From Simmondsia chinensis (Eukaryota > Streptophyta > Magnoliopsida > Caryophyllales > Simmondsiaceae), in assembly GCA_018398585.1 (NCBI GenBank), contig JAGTTD010000026.1, positions 4,345,001 through 4,409,000 on the forward strand: a stretch of 64,000 nt of DNA. The letters are read 5' to 3'. Made by a program: the position numbers and the translations under genes. Shown here piece after piece: positions 46,052-57,199 of the stretch (position 1 is the stretch's first letter; every line of letters begins with the position of its first letter). The notes below the pieces were generated by a model that was not told where the DNA came from, ran no database searches, and saw nothing but the letters and a program-made list of their open reading frames with translations.

Positions 46052-46223
46052 TTTGGCTTGAAAATCTAATAGAAGAAAACTAAGGTTTTTGAATTTGGTT
46101 TTACAAGGCTTTGAAATTTTTTATTAATGGGTAATATGTTGACAATGGTGGTATTTTGTTTGTGTTTTTTTTTTGTTTTTAAACACAACAATGATGATAT
46201 TAATCATGACTAATAGTAGATTT

Positions 46224-46661
46224 TGAATCATTATTAGGTTTTAAAAGTGAAAAGAAAATAATACACAAGATTTGGGTTCGATTTAGATACTAAAATAGAT
46301 CTGAGAAGTAGACAATAAGGTAAAAGAGAACAAATAATGAAGATAACAGATTTACGTGGAAAACCCTCAAACGAGAGGGGAAAAACCATGGGCGGAGGTA
46401 TAGTACATTTATTAATCAAAATTGTGGAGAATTACAAGAAAATTCTTGACATTCTCTCTCTTTCTGTCTTTTCGGCTGAAAGGAAAAACAGCTCACACAC
46501 ACTCTTTATTGAAACCCATATAAGAAAAGAGCTTATATATAATACAACAGAGAAAACCGGGTATACCCCGACCTCGAAAAAGAAAAAGGGCCCGGTCCCT
46601 TCGTTTCACCACATACCTCTATTTAAAATTTGGGCCCAAAAATTTGAGATACAATCTAACA
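46224..46661 (-). repeat. Probable solo Copia LTR
   Basis: Shares with the Copia LTRs the TTTACGTGGAAAACCCTC, CGAGAGGGGAAAAACCATGG and GGGCGGAG blocks, and starts TGTTAGATTGTATC on the minus strand. No internal region flanks it and no target duplication is clear; the left edge is approximate. Confidence 0.6.
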
Positions 46662-47759
46662 AAAAACTTTAATTTTCAGGAGGGTTTCATTTTTTTTGTG
46701 GTTAGATTTTCTTCCTCCGATTGACAAAAGACGGTGCTGCAGCCCCCAATTTTTTATAATATTTTATTTTATGTAATTAAAGAAATTATATTACAAATTT
46801 ATTTTATTAATTGTTTTGAAAAATTACTAACTAATATGCCATCAAAAAAAATGGGGCTGGACTAAATAGATGTTTAAAATAATTAAAAAAAAATATAAAA
46901 AAGTTGTGGTACACTCAAACCAAACATACGAAAAGATTATTGAATTAATGGCTAATTCTTTAAAGGGGTGTAACAAAAAAACAGGAAAGGAAACTTTTTA
47001 ACTAGGGTAATGTTTACCCCATTAACTATTGCACTTACCCACTATTTTTTAACATTATATCAAACATCTCATAAGTCTAATCTTCCATAAGAGTTCTACA
47101 AATAAAAAATTCAAAAAAAAAAAAAATTATGGATTTTTTGACTCCCTTGAATGATATTGACTTGACTCTTGCTTTGATTTTCCAATACTCAACCACTTCT
47201 GCTTCAACTTTCGTGAGTATTCGGATCTCTCTTCTCTCTTGGTGGCTCGAGAAGGGAGGAGATGTGAAAATAAGGCAAAAGATGATATAATTAGTTTGCC
47301 CTTCCTATTTTTGCATGCCGCCCTCCTCCTCCACGGAAAAGCTTTGCTGGGCCAACTGGCCCGCCAATATGTGTGTGTGTATGTGTATAAAAACTACCTG
47401 TGCAAAAAATAACTTGTTTTAAATTGTAATACCAATTTTTGACCCGATGGACTCCTTTTTTCACACGTGGTTAGGTTTCTCATTGTAGTCTTTGATTTTG
47501 TCTATTTGAGCCCATTTTTCACCGCTTTTTAAGTCGTCCTTGCTCCAACATGTATTAAGCCTAAATATATGAAGATTATACTATTACACACATGTAGTAC
47601 AAAGAAATATCACAGGAATAGGGTATAAAAGATATAAAATATACATCACATCAAGCGGTAACCAAGAAGTAGGTGATCTCAAAGAAATTGCGAGGCATAA
47701 GGTAATAATCAGTAGGATGGAAGTTAGGGCTATCACACTTCATGCCATAATTCAGGAGG
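46662..47759. other. Intergenic, no gene
   Basis: AT-rich with poly-A and poly-T runs; an AAGAGTTCTACAAAT-type flank and ACTAGGGTAATGTTTACCCC near 47000 may be a MITE remnant. Nothing coding seen. Confidence 0.45.
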
Positions 47760-48429
47760 TGTAACTACTTTGTTTGTGGATAACCTCCCACTTAACTATT
47801 ACCACTTCACTTGTTCAACTTATTGCAATGATATGGAAGCATTTTGGACAATTTTGTCTCCAGGAAGCAAAGAAGATACAACAGAGTGTTGTTTGGTTTT
47901 ATTAGATGCGAAATGGGCTCAATGGAATGACACTTCCGGGCAGCCATATAATTGTTATAGAAGGCTAGATTTGCTAGGACCTAGCATGCTAATGACAGAA
48001 CATGGGCTGCTCATTAAAGATCAAATAACCAACAACGCTAAAATAGAGGCCATAATAATCGTGAGAACAATGATGAATGTGTTTGAAGAAGCATCCTGCT
48101 TAGCCAGTTGAACTGGGTAATAAACTGTCACTGGCAGGGTCGAAAATGATAAAGTAGAGCGGTTGCAATGCAGTTTGGTTTGCTCTTTATCGAAGCCGTC
48201 AAACAAATGAGTAATTGTGGATATTCTGAGAAGGAAAGGAATCGCGGATGTTGTAGTGTGAGATGCGGGACGGTGCAAATCTCTACTTACCTTCCCAAGT
48301 ATTGCAAGACCAAATAAAAAGTATCCAGGAATGGGGTGAGTGGATTTCATTGTGGTGTGAAGATATTTGCCCGCGGTCGGAGTTGGAATACTGCCAAAAA
48401 AGATGTACATGGATTTCTTTATATGGTAC
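47760..48429 (+). pseudogene. Remnant of an RRM/DUF4283-like retroelement ORF
   Basis: 47770 opens MFVDNLPLNYYHFTCSTYCN, resembling the [LV]-F-V-D-N-[LI]-P start of RRM-type domains. 48263-48429 gives IQEWGEWISLWCEDICPRSE followed by YCQKRCTWISLYG, like the W-x-[KS]-L-W...C-[TR]-W-[IL]-S-[IVL]-[YF]-G block in plant RRM/DUF4283 proteins. It is cut at 48430 by the Athila LTR right after LYG. Weak, pattern-based call. Confidence 0.35.
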
Positions 48430-48735
48430 TGATGTGCCTTATATTTACTTATTTTGTTTCTCATTCCTACAATATATTCGGCTTTTATATGTGTGTTTTG
48501 TTGTAATCTAGATACATTTAGTCTTGGAGTGCAACAGAGCAAACAAATGTTGAGAAGCGGTAGAATTAAGCGTAATCAAGGCATATATGAAGACTACTTT
48601 GAGAAACCCGATCATGTGCGGAAAAGAAGGACCAATCGGATTATAATTTGGTAACTCAAATAGATCACGTGGATAGTTAATATATAAATTTCATAATATT
48701 ATATATTATATCATATATACATATATATATATATA
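48430..48735 (+). repeat. Athila 5' LTR, first part
   Basis: TGATGTGCCTTATATTTAC onward, matching 57200 onward, up to an AT microsatellite in which Copia-2 inserted. The LTR resumes at 51852. Confidence 0.88.
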
Positions 48736-49360
48736 TGTTAGGAATATGCCTCAAATTTATGTATTTAGGATTTATGGGTCGTCGAGGGGTCACCGAATGA
48801 TCAGGTGGATGTCCGATCAATCGGGTGAATTAAGTTAAGTCCAGTTTTTGGCCGAGAGAGGGCCGATCGATCAGGAACCTGTTTTCGCGTAACCCTAGCC
48901 GCTTAGTATAAATATGGGGTTAGAGGGTACGTTTTAGGTATCCAATCCAATCAAAGATCCAATTAAAAGTGTGAGGTCAACCATTGTCATCAATTTGAGA
49001 GCATTATGAGAGTTAAGAGAAAGTGCTTCATAATTCTTTCATAGATCTGGGTTAAAGGAAGTGCTATTGTAATTCTTTCATTCATGTATCAATAAAGAAT
49101 CTCTATCTCCGCCCGTGGTTTTCTCCTCTCTCGATTGAAGAGGGGTTTTCATGTAAATCATTGTATGTTATTTCGTTTGTTCTTCCTTTTACCTATTTTG
49201 TTTACTTCTTTTTTGTGTGAGTCATAGTATTTGAATTGAATCTTGTCTTGGATGTTAAGTTCCGCATTAAGTAGGTATTTATATTTTTTCTTACAAATTG
49301 GCATAAAAGAATGTCAGATTTGTCCAGTCTTACCTCAACAATTGGTATCAGAGCCTAACA
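48736..49360 (+). repeat. Copia-2 5' LTR
   Basis: TGTTAGGAATATGCC to CCTAACA, with a TATA-like AGTATAAATATGG at ~48904 and CGATCGATC words. Its last 20 bp duplicate the primer-site sequence (see the primer-site entry). Confidence 0.85.
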
Positions 49361-49395
49361 ATTGGTATCAGAGCCCAACAATTGTTATCAGTGCC
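49341..49395 (+). other. Tandem primer binding sites of Copia-2
   Basis: ATTGGTATCAGAGCC occurs at 49341 and 49361, and a mutated ATTGTTATCAGTGCC at 49381, spaced exactly 20 bp. The first belongs to the LTR, because the 3' LTR also ends ...CAGAGCCTAACA. Confidence 0.88.
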
Positions 49396-49418
49396 CTGTT
49401 TATTTCGATTTGATATTA

Positions 49419-50163
49419 TGGCGTTCGCAATTAAGATTGAAGTTGAGAAGTTAGGAGGTCAAGGAAGTTTTACTTTGCGGCAAGTCTGGGGTAAGGGTCT
49501 CCTGACGCAGAGTGGCTTGAAGAAAGGCCTAGAAAGAAAAGATAAGAAACCGAAGAGTCTATCTGATGCACAATGGGAGGAGTTAGATGAGAAGGCACTC
49601 ACAGCTATGCAGATGTGTCTTACAGATGACGTTTTAACAGAAGTTCTGAAAGTGAAGACCGCTAAGGAGTTGTGGGAGAAATTGTAAGATATGTTCTGTT
49701 TCAAGTCAGCCTCCAACAAACTCACAGTTAAGCATCGTTTGTTCGCGTTTCATATATCAGAAGGTACGTCACTTAAGAATTATGTTAATGAGTTTAATTC
49801 AATTATTCAAGAATTCAAAGAATTGGATGATGCTCCTAAGGATGAAGATCAAGCTATGCTTTTGTTATATTCACTCTCTACTTCATAAAAAGGCTTTGTA
49901 GAAAGCATTACTTATGGTGGTAGGTCAACTATCAGAGTTGATGAAGTTAAGAGAAACCTACTGAGTAAAGAAAGAATAGATAAGGAGTTGTCCGACTCCG
50001 TTCAGAACTCAGGTTGTGGTTTATTTGTGAGAGAAAGAACTAAGTTTAAAGAATAGTGGAAACAAGTGTAAGTCTAGACATCAAGACCTAACCTGTAATT
50101 ACTGTCATAAGAAAGGGCATATTAAGAGAGACTGTTACAAGCTTAAGAGAAAACTATAAGCAG
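49419..50163 (+). pseudogene. Copia-2 gag
   Basis: MAFAIKIEVEKLGGQGSFTL at 49419 through AKELWEKL, then a stop, continuing DMFCFKSASNKLTVKHRLFA and FNSIIQEFKELDDAPKDEDQ to a second stop at ~49888. The zinc knuckle NYCHKKGHIKRDCYKLK is recognisable at 50098-50150 with all Cys/His positions. Clearly homologous to Copia-1 gag. Two or more stops prevent full translation. Confidence 0.85.
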
Positions 50164-50259
50164 ATAACAGGTCTGACCAGAGATCCGCAGACGCTAGTGT
50201 TGTTGAATATGAGGGTGGAGATATTCTGTCAGTGTCTGAACCTAAGTCCAGTTTTAGAG

Positions 50260-51188
50260 AAAGTTGAATTTTGGATTTGGGTTGCTCCTATCATGTTTGT
50301 CCCTATAGAAGCTGGCTCATCACATACGTGTCAATTCAAGGTGGAACTGTTCAGATGGGTAACGAAGCAGTACGAAGAGTTTTGGGGATAGGAACAATTT
50401 GTAATAAGATGTTCGATGGCATATTAGGACATTGAGCGACGTTCGTCATGTTCCTAATTTGAAGAAAAATCTTATCTCTTTAGGTACTTTTGAGTCTAAA
50501 GGGTATAGGTACACAGCTGAAGGTGGAGTTTTGAAAGTCGTTAAGGGCGCTTTGACAGTTATGAAAGGCAGAAGGGTAGGTACATTGTATGAGCTTGTCG
50601 GTTCCGCAGTTGTCAGATTAGTTAAGATATCTTCATCATCGTCGTTGTTGACAGAACTAGAGATCCCAAAGTCAAGGAGCTTGAGATTGGATCATTCAGG
50701 TGATACAGTTTTGTCTGAGCACAGTAAAAGGGGCTCGTTGTGTGGTTAGTCTACAAGACTGATATCTTGTGAACAAGGCATTTATGGGAAGCAGAAGAAT
50801 CTTCGCTTCAAGCAATTCCTGACGAGTAGAGATGTCACGTTTGATGAGTCTTCATTGCTATCTCCACAGAAGATGTCATTAGTTAGTTGTGATTCAGGTC
50901 AGGTGAATAAGCCAGACAAAGGAAGTTCAGTTTCAGTTAAGTAACACAGTTTAGCAGCAGGTGATTGTTTCAGAAGACGTGTCAAGAGCCAATCCAGAGA
51001 AGAAGAAGATTGGCATTGCTTATAACTTCTCAGATATGTTCACTTCAGCGCTACCTAATAAAAAGTTCAAGCATCGCTCGGGCTCGGTTAGGTTTTGTAT
51101 TTTGTCCAGATAACCCCATGTGTGGGGTGTTTTGTGGAGAAGGTGGAGAATTGTCTTTATTTTTGAAATTTAAGTCAAGGTGGAGGTT
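50260..51188 (+). pseudogene. Copia-2 protease, pre-integrase and deleted pol
   Basis: The protease reads ILDLGCSYHVCPYRSWLITY: the catalytic D-S-G is D-L-G. It continues GGTVQMGNEAVRRVLGIG and, after a frameshift, SDVRHVPNLKKNLISLGTF. The pre-integrase piece is LRLDHSGDTVLSEHSKRGSL, where the W-H-x-x-L-G-H His/Gly pair is lost. Integrase and RT cores are missing; the segment ends with the tail leading to AAGGTGGAGGTT, the polypurine tract before the 3' LTR. Confidence 0.8.
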
Positions 51189-51847
51189 TGTTAGGAATAT
51201 GCCTCAAATTTATATATTTAGGATTTATGGGTTGTCGAGGGGTCACCGATCGATCGGGGGGATGTCCGATCGATCGGGTGAATTAAGTTAAAATCCAGTT
51301 TTTGGCCGAGAGAGGGCTGATCGATCAGGCCCTACCCGATTGATCAGGCCCTACCCGATTGATCGGGAACCTATTTTCGTGTAACCCTAGCTGTTTAGTA
51401 TATATATGGGGTTAGGGGATACGTTTTATGTGTCCAATCCAATCAAAGATCAATTTAAAAGTGTGAGGTCAGCCATTGTTGTCAATTTGAGAGCATTACA
51501 AGAGTTAAGAGAAAGTGCGTCATAATTCTTTCATAGATCTCGTTCAGAGGAAGTGCTATTGTAATTCTTCCATTCAAGTATCAATAAAGAATCTTCATCT
51601 CTACCCGTGGTTTTCTCTCCTATCGATTGAAGAGGGGTTCCACGTAAATCATTGTGTGTTGTTTCATTTGTTCTTCCTTTTACCGATTTTGTTTTCTTCT
51701 CTTTTGTGTGAGTTATAGTATTTGAATCGAATCTTGTCTTGGGTGTTAAGTTCCGCATTAAGGAGGTATTTATATTTTTCTTTACAAATTAGTATAAAAG
51801 AATATTAGATTTGTCCAGTCTTACCTCAACAATTGGTATCAGAGCCT

Positions 51848-51851
<4 letters not shown>
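51189..51851 (+). repeat. Copia-2 3' LTR
   Basis: 663 bp, TGTTAGGAATATGCC to CCTAACA. Carries an extra TGATCAGGCCCTACCCGAT duplication near 51320-51360 relative to the 5' LTR. Confidence 0.88.
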
Positions 51852-51879
<28 letters not shown>

Positions 51880-53016
51880 GGAGACAAGGGGGAAGCGGGG
51901 ATGCCGCACATCACGCATCAGATGCCAGCTTTAAAATACCGTAAACCTAATCTTTTCAGGGATCTTTTGCCATGCCTCTCTTCCTCCTCTCCTTTTCGAA
52001 GTCGCTACAACGCCAAAGCGCAGGTGGTCGGAATGCTGGAAAGATCAAAGCAAGGATTAACGTCAACTCCAATTGAGGGAGTTTTCAAGTCCTTGGTTTT
52101 TATTCATAGTTTTTATCTTTGTTAGGTTTAAATGATGTGTAAAACTCCTACGGAGGAGTAGACTTGTAGTTTAGGGATGAAGGGCAGGTAGTCGCCCGTA
52201 TCCCAGATTTATATTATGCTTTTGACAATGAATGTGTGTTCTATTATATGCGCACCCTTGTGGGGAATTTATAATTGTGTTCGGTGTTGTGTGTGCTTGT
52301 AGCCATACTGAGATCCCCAAATTATTAGCATTAATTTATAAGCTTGTAACCTAGACCATAACATAACTAGTTTTTCACATGTGGTTAGGGTTGAGGTTGT
52401 ACCCAACCCTAAACACAAACTTTAATATTAATTAATATTTAATTAGGAGTGACAAAGAAATTTGTTAGTGCTATTGAGATAATCTATACTACACCTAGTG
52501 CAATACGATGGGTTATGCCCTTAGACGAGTTCATTAGCCTAAGCCCTAATTTAAGTATTAATACACGTTTAATATTGAACTAAGAGTAAGAAGGAATTAA
52601 GTAGTACTAATGAGAAAACATATGCTACACGTAGGGTGGAACGATAAATTATGCCTTTAGACTAGTTCATTAATCTAAGCCCTAGTTTAAATATAAACCC
52701 AGGCTTAGTGCTTGTAGCCTAAGCCTCCTAAATCATTGTTATAGTATAATATAATGATGGGATACGAGTAAAGTTATTTTGAATTCATTTCTTGAACTAA
52801 TTTTAATTGATTTGAAAACTTTAGTCTGTAGTTAGTTTTATTAATTTAGTTCACTAATTCAAAATCAACAAAACCCAAAAATTCAACCGCTCATTAATAA
52901 CTAAATCTGACTTAACTTCAATTCCCTGTGGATATGACTAGTATACCCGATTTAGCTACGATGTTCTCATACGCTTGGGAGTACATGGTTTTAAAACACT
53001 CTTAAAAATCACATCT
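51852..53016 (+). repeat. Athila 5' LTR, second part
   Basis: Resumes in the AT repeat and follows the 3' LTR from ~57660 to 58800. Contains two tandem ~130-bp subrepeats (about 52440-52570 and 52571-52700), each with a GCTACAC-TAGG and TAGACTAGTTCATTA block, also present in the other LTR copies. Confidence 0.87.
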
Positions 53017-53202
53017 AGTTTTTGGCACTGTTGTCAGGGACTCGGTACGCTAAGTTGATTTAGAAATTAACGAGAAATTTTTTATTATTTTTGTTTAGTT
53101 ATTTATTTTGTTTCAAAAAAAAAAATTTACTTTATTTTTCTTTAATTTATTTTTTGTTTATTTATTTACTTATCTATTTTTATTATTAGTTTTTTTCTCG
53201 TC

Positions 53203-54540
53203 ATGGCCGACAACTCTGCTCCACAGCTGGCGTGCGCCCCTCCACATATGATTGGGGATCATTTTGTTCCCCAAACTTACATTGAGCCAACTGGAGTTGT
53301 GTTACCCAGCGTGGGTAATAAAAATTTTGAACTTAAGCCCGAGATTATCAACATGCTTCCCACTTTCTATGGGAAGCCGATTGAGAGCCTGTACGAGTAC
53401 CTTGATACCTTTCTTGAAATTTGTGAAACATGTCATTATTGAGGTGTCTCGCACGACGTGGTTAGGTTACGTCTTTTCCCTTTTTTGTTAAAAGTTGTAG
53501 CTAAGAGATTGTTTCAATCCTTACCCAGGGGTAAAATCACAACTTGGGAGGATCTCCAACAAAAGTTCTTTGTCAAATTTTATCCTAAGGTTAGAATAAT
53601 GGCTGTTAGGCATGTTATCAACAGTTTTGAACAAAAAGATTGAGAGCAATTTCATAAGAGTTGGGACAGGTTCAAGGAGCTTCTTAGGAGTTGTCCCCAC
53701 CATGGGTCTCTCAAGTGGGCTCTAGTGCAAAGTTTTTATGACGGATTCACTGCGTCCCACAAACAAATGGTTAATGCTCCATGCGGGGGAGTATTTAACC
53801 ATTAGGATGAGAATGAAGCGTGGACCCTTTTTGAGCGTCTTAGTGAGCATTTCCTTGACCAGGCCTCATCTGCTAGGATGGTTAGGGGAGGTGCACATGG
53901 TGTCTATGGGGTGGCACCAAATGATGACATCGTATTTAAGTTAGAAATGCTTAGTAGGAAAGTTGATTAGATTATTGCATCTCAGGCCAATCCTACTAAT
54001 GTGCATGAAATTAATGCTGCTGAGTCATCACATGGGGTCAACACCTATGGCATTTGCTCTAGCGCTGACCATTGTGTACTTGACTGCCTTTATGCTTCAC
54101 ATTCCCGAATTTGTACAGGAATAGGTATTTACAGCGCCGGACTTTCCGAAGAACGGTGACTTGTTCTCAAAAATCTTAGATGGCGCAGCCACCCGAATTT
54201 CTCATGGAGATAGAACGATCATCAGAATCCATCCACGAGACAACATACTCCTAGTATTGTAGGTAACGCACACCATCTTGTCTTTTCTCGAGGAAAAAGG
54301 TATATTTCTCAATCTACCCTCCCTGTTTCACATGTTGGCCCCCCTCCCACATCTCCAATATATTCTTCTCCATTCGATGAGCGTATGCTCCGATTCATGG
54401 AGGACACCACACAATTGGTTCGATCACATTCTCAGTCTATTACTAAAATAGAGAACCAAATAGGACAAATGACCTAAGTACTTCATAGGCGAGGGGAATG
54501 GTGGTTACCCTCCATACCTCTTACAATTCTAGCAGGATCA
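53203..54540 (+). pseudogene. Athila-type gag
   Basis: The start at 53203 gives MADNSAPQLACAPPHMIGDH; then NKNFELKPEIINMLPTFYGK and LDTFLEICETCHY, a stop, and in the same frame VRLRLFPFLLKVVAKRLFQS, TTWEDLQQKFFVKFYPKVRI, then FEQKD and a stop, then DRFKELLRSCPHHG and VQSFYDGFTASHKQMVNAPC. The C-terminal part includes ITKIENQIGQMT followed by RRGEWWLPS. The layout matches Athila gag of ~450 residues. At least four in-frame stops; capsid core residues otherwise well kept. Confidence 0.85.
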
Positions 54541-54558
54541 ACTAGTTCTAACCCTAAC

Positions 54559-55742
54559 TTGCTTCCTCACAAGCAAGTTAAGGTTGTATCAGTGTCTAGA
54601 GAGGGGAATCTTCGGGATGTGGAGGTCGATGTTGAGAAGGAGAGCAATCCCTCCCCCATTGCCGATGGGGAGGACCCACAAGATAGGTCATTTCAACAAG
54701 TTGTCCCTTTTGTTTCTGCCCTTATTGGACCAAAGAAGAAGGACAACTCAAAGAGGGCTAAGCTCATAGATGTGTTTAAGAGCATGAAGTTCAACTTGCC
54801 ATTGATTGAAGCCATTAAACACATTTCTATATATGTCAAGTTCCTCAAGGACCTTTGCACCGAAAAGAAGCACGCACAAGTGCATATCTCGAAGAAGGTT
54901 CTGCTCACCAAGAAGGTGAGCAGCATTTTAGTGTCAGGCGTCCCACTCAAGTTTCGAGACCCCGGAGCTTTTACAGTTCCACGCGTCTTAGAAGAGCGTT
55001 ACACCCGCAGAGCCATGCAAGATTTTGGAGCGAGTGTAAACCTCATCCCTTACTCAATTTTTCGGGAATTGGGTATAGAAGACCTTAAGCTAACTAATGT
55101 TACACTTCAGTTGGCCATTAAAACAGAGCGAGTACCTCGTGGGGTAGTGGAAGATGTACTTGTCCAAGTACATAAGTTTTTCTTCCCTATTGATTTTCTT
55201 GTCTTAGATATAGACCTTGCTCCTAGGCAAAATCACAATGCTCCCATTATTCTGGTCGACCGTTCCTTGCCACGGCTGATATTGTAATTCACTGTAGGAC
55301 GAGAGTGTTGGAGGTTTCTTTTGGAAACCTTAAGGGAAAATTGAAGGTCTCGAACTTTGTTCGGCACCTTGAGACTGAGGACGGGTTGGAATGCTATAGG
55401 GTTGATGGTATTGACTCTTTGGTAGAATCTGATAAGCCCGATTCTACTAAAAGTGTTGATTGTAATAGTGTCCCTATCTGTGTTAATAGATGTGCGTCAT
55501 CACCCACACTTGATAGAGTAGAGATTCGCAACCCCAATTTTGGTAATGTTTCCCTCCTTGATAGTCACGAGTCTAGAAACGCTGTTGGGTTTGGGGGATC
55601 GTCCTTGCTGGGTCAATCTGAGTTCTATGATAGACACTGCCTTCGATTTTTGTTGACATTGTGCTCTAAATTGCGTCCAGCTGACGACGTTAAGCTTAAC
55701 AGCCTTGGAAGGCAACCCAACCTACTTTTAATTTTGTTTTAA
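54559..55742 (+). pseudogene. Athila-type protease region, pol deleted after it
   Basis: 54559-55287 is open for 242 codons: a linker, IEAIKHISIYVKFLKDLCTE, LLTKKVSSILVSGVPLKFRD, then the retropepsin motif DFGASVNLIPYSIFRELGIE (normally DLGAS) and PRGVVEDVLVQVHKFFFPID with FLVLDIDL. The expected ILGRPFL is changed to ILVDRSLP. A frameshift follows, and 55305-55742 gives VSFGNLKGKLKVSNFV and acidic residues. It then joins the post-pol sequence at ~55640-55730, skipping RT, RNase H and integrase entirely. Confidence 0.85.
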
Positions 55743-56599
55743 TATGTTTTTCCGCATGAAGTCTCTTTCAATTGCATATCCTTTTGTTATTCCTATCATG
55801 CTAGCTTTGTTTATCTTTTACTAAACGCTTGTATGATCCTTATTTCTAACACTACTAACAAATTTGTTTAGTATTTTGTCTTCTATTTCTTCAATTGTAG
55901 CTTGCTACGTTTGTCTTCGCTTTTTAGATTTGTTCAGCACGCATAGCTGAATCAGCCACAGCATATGTCGTCTCTTACCTTTTTGTGCTTGTATTTATTT
56001 TTGTTGATTTGTATTATGGACAATGCAAGGTTTGGGTTTGGGGTGGCATGTACGGTGTGGACTCTTGATTGTCCTTTTAACATTTTCTTTGCTTAAATGA
56101 GTTGAGCTTTTTGTATAGATTAGCATAGAATTATGTTGACTTCTGTTGAAGTTCAAATTTGAGATGTACTATGACTATTAGAATATTTATGTAATGAGAT
56201 TTTTCATGGATCTAATTGTTGAATATGTATTTTTGTCTTTTAACTAGTTAGAGAGATGACTACTTTTTAGTCTTAATCTTGTGACATATCCTATGTTTTA
56301 GGTTGTAATAACGGAAATAATTTTAGGAATTTGAATCCATCATTTCACTCCTAACCATGTTGAAATTAATTTCTTATCTCTTTATCTTGAGTGATTCCTA
56401 AAAAAAAGGTACATGTGACTTGTTGGTTCTTTTAGCCCTTGTTTCTTGAGCAAGTAAGCTCGTAGGGGTGTCTTAACACCTAGTACCTTGAGCCAACTGG
56501 GTCAAGAGCGGCCGGTCAAAAGTTGGTTACATGGGACATAGAGAAAGCTTAAGAAAATTCAACCCTTTTAGGTCACTACAATAAGCACTAACACCTAAT

Positions 56600-56659
<60 letters not shown>

Positions 56660-57199
56660 ATGTACTAGTAACAGCTTAGGCTGTGAATTCCTTTGTCTCG
56701 AGCCATTAGGTCTGAGGAGTGCTCTTGACTCGGTGCCTTGAGCCAACCGAATCGGGAGTTACCGGTCGAAAACTTGCTACATGGGTCTAAGGGAACACGC
56801 CTAACCATGATAAAAAAGAAAAAAAGAGAGCAAAAGGGCGGGTGGGGGGGGAAGCCTTTTGATTTTACTATTGATTAGCAGTGAATTGTTAGGATAATTG
56901 ATTCCATTAATTATTTTCTTTATTCGTCTTAAATATGGAGGATTTGAAGTAAGGGAAAGGGAAGAGAAGTTTCAAATTCTCTCGCTAGTAAAAAGACTTG
57001 AATCATGAGAATTTGAGTTGGAACCAACATAATAATAACGTTACATAAACATTCTTTACTCTCAGGTACATCTTAAAGCATGTTTGGAAACATGTTTCAT
57101 ATAATTCTTGCTTTTACATGCTTGATCAAAATTTTCCATATTTAGCCAGTTTGAGCTGAATCTTGCTTAAGGACAAGCAAGGAGTGGGTTTAGTGATGT
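55743..57199 (+). other. Athila 3' non-coding region
   Basis: T-rich, no gene. Contains two copies of a GCCTTGAGCCAAC block (56490-56560 and 56720-56790, each followed by GGTC(A/G)AAA and CTACATGGG words), a (GA)27 run, and the AAGGACAAGCAAGGAGTGGG purine-rich end (57168-57187) before the LTR, as in other Athila elements. Confidence 0.75.
56602..56655 (+). repeat. (GA)n microsatellite
   Basis: About 27 uninterrupted AG repeats inside the Athila 3' non-coding region. Confidence 0.95.

Larger units (their letters stand above)
48736..51851 (+). mobile_element. Deleted Copia element (Copia-2) in the Athila LTR
   Basis: 5' LTR 48736-49360, 3' LTR 51189-51851, flanked by ATATA on both sides (within an AT repeat, so weak evidence). 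Same family as Copia-1 but opposite strand. The interior keeps gag, protease and the pre-integrase region, then only scraps: the end of the integrase tail (DVTFDESSLLSPQK) and of RNase H. Core integrase and RT are deleted, so it is non-autonomous. Confidence 0.9.

Noticed and set aside
48021..48542. 173-codon minus-strand frame
   Set aside because: Crosses the Athila LTR boundary at 48430 and has no family pattern; the opposite strand shows the better RRM/DUF4283-like reading.
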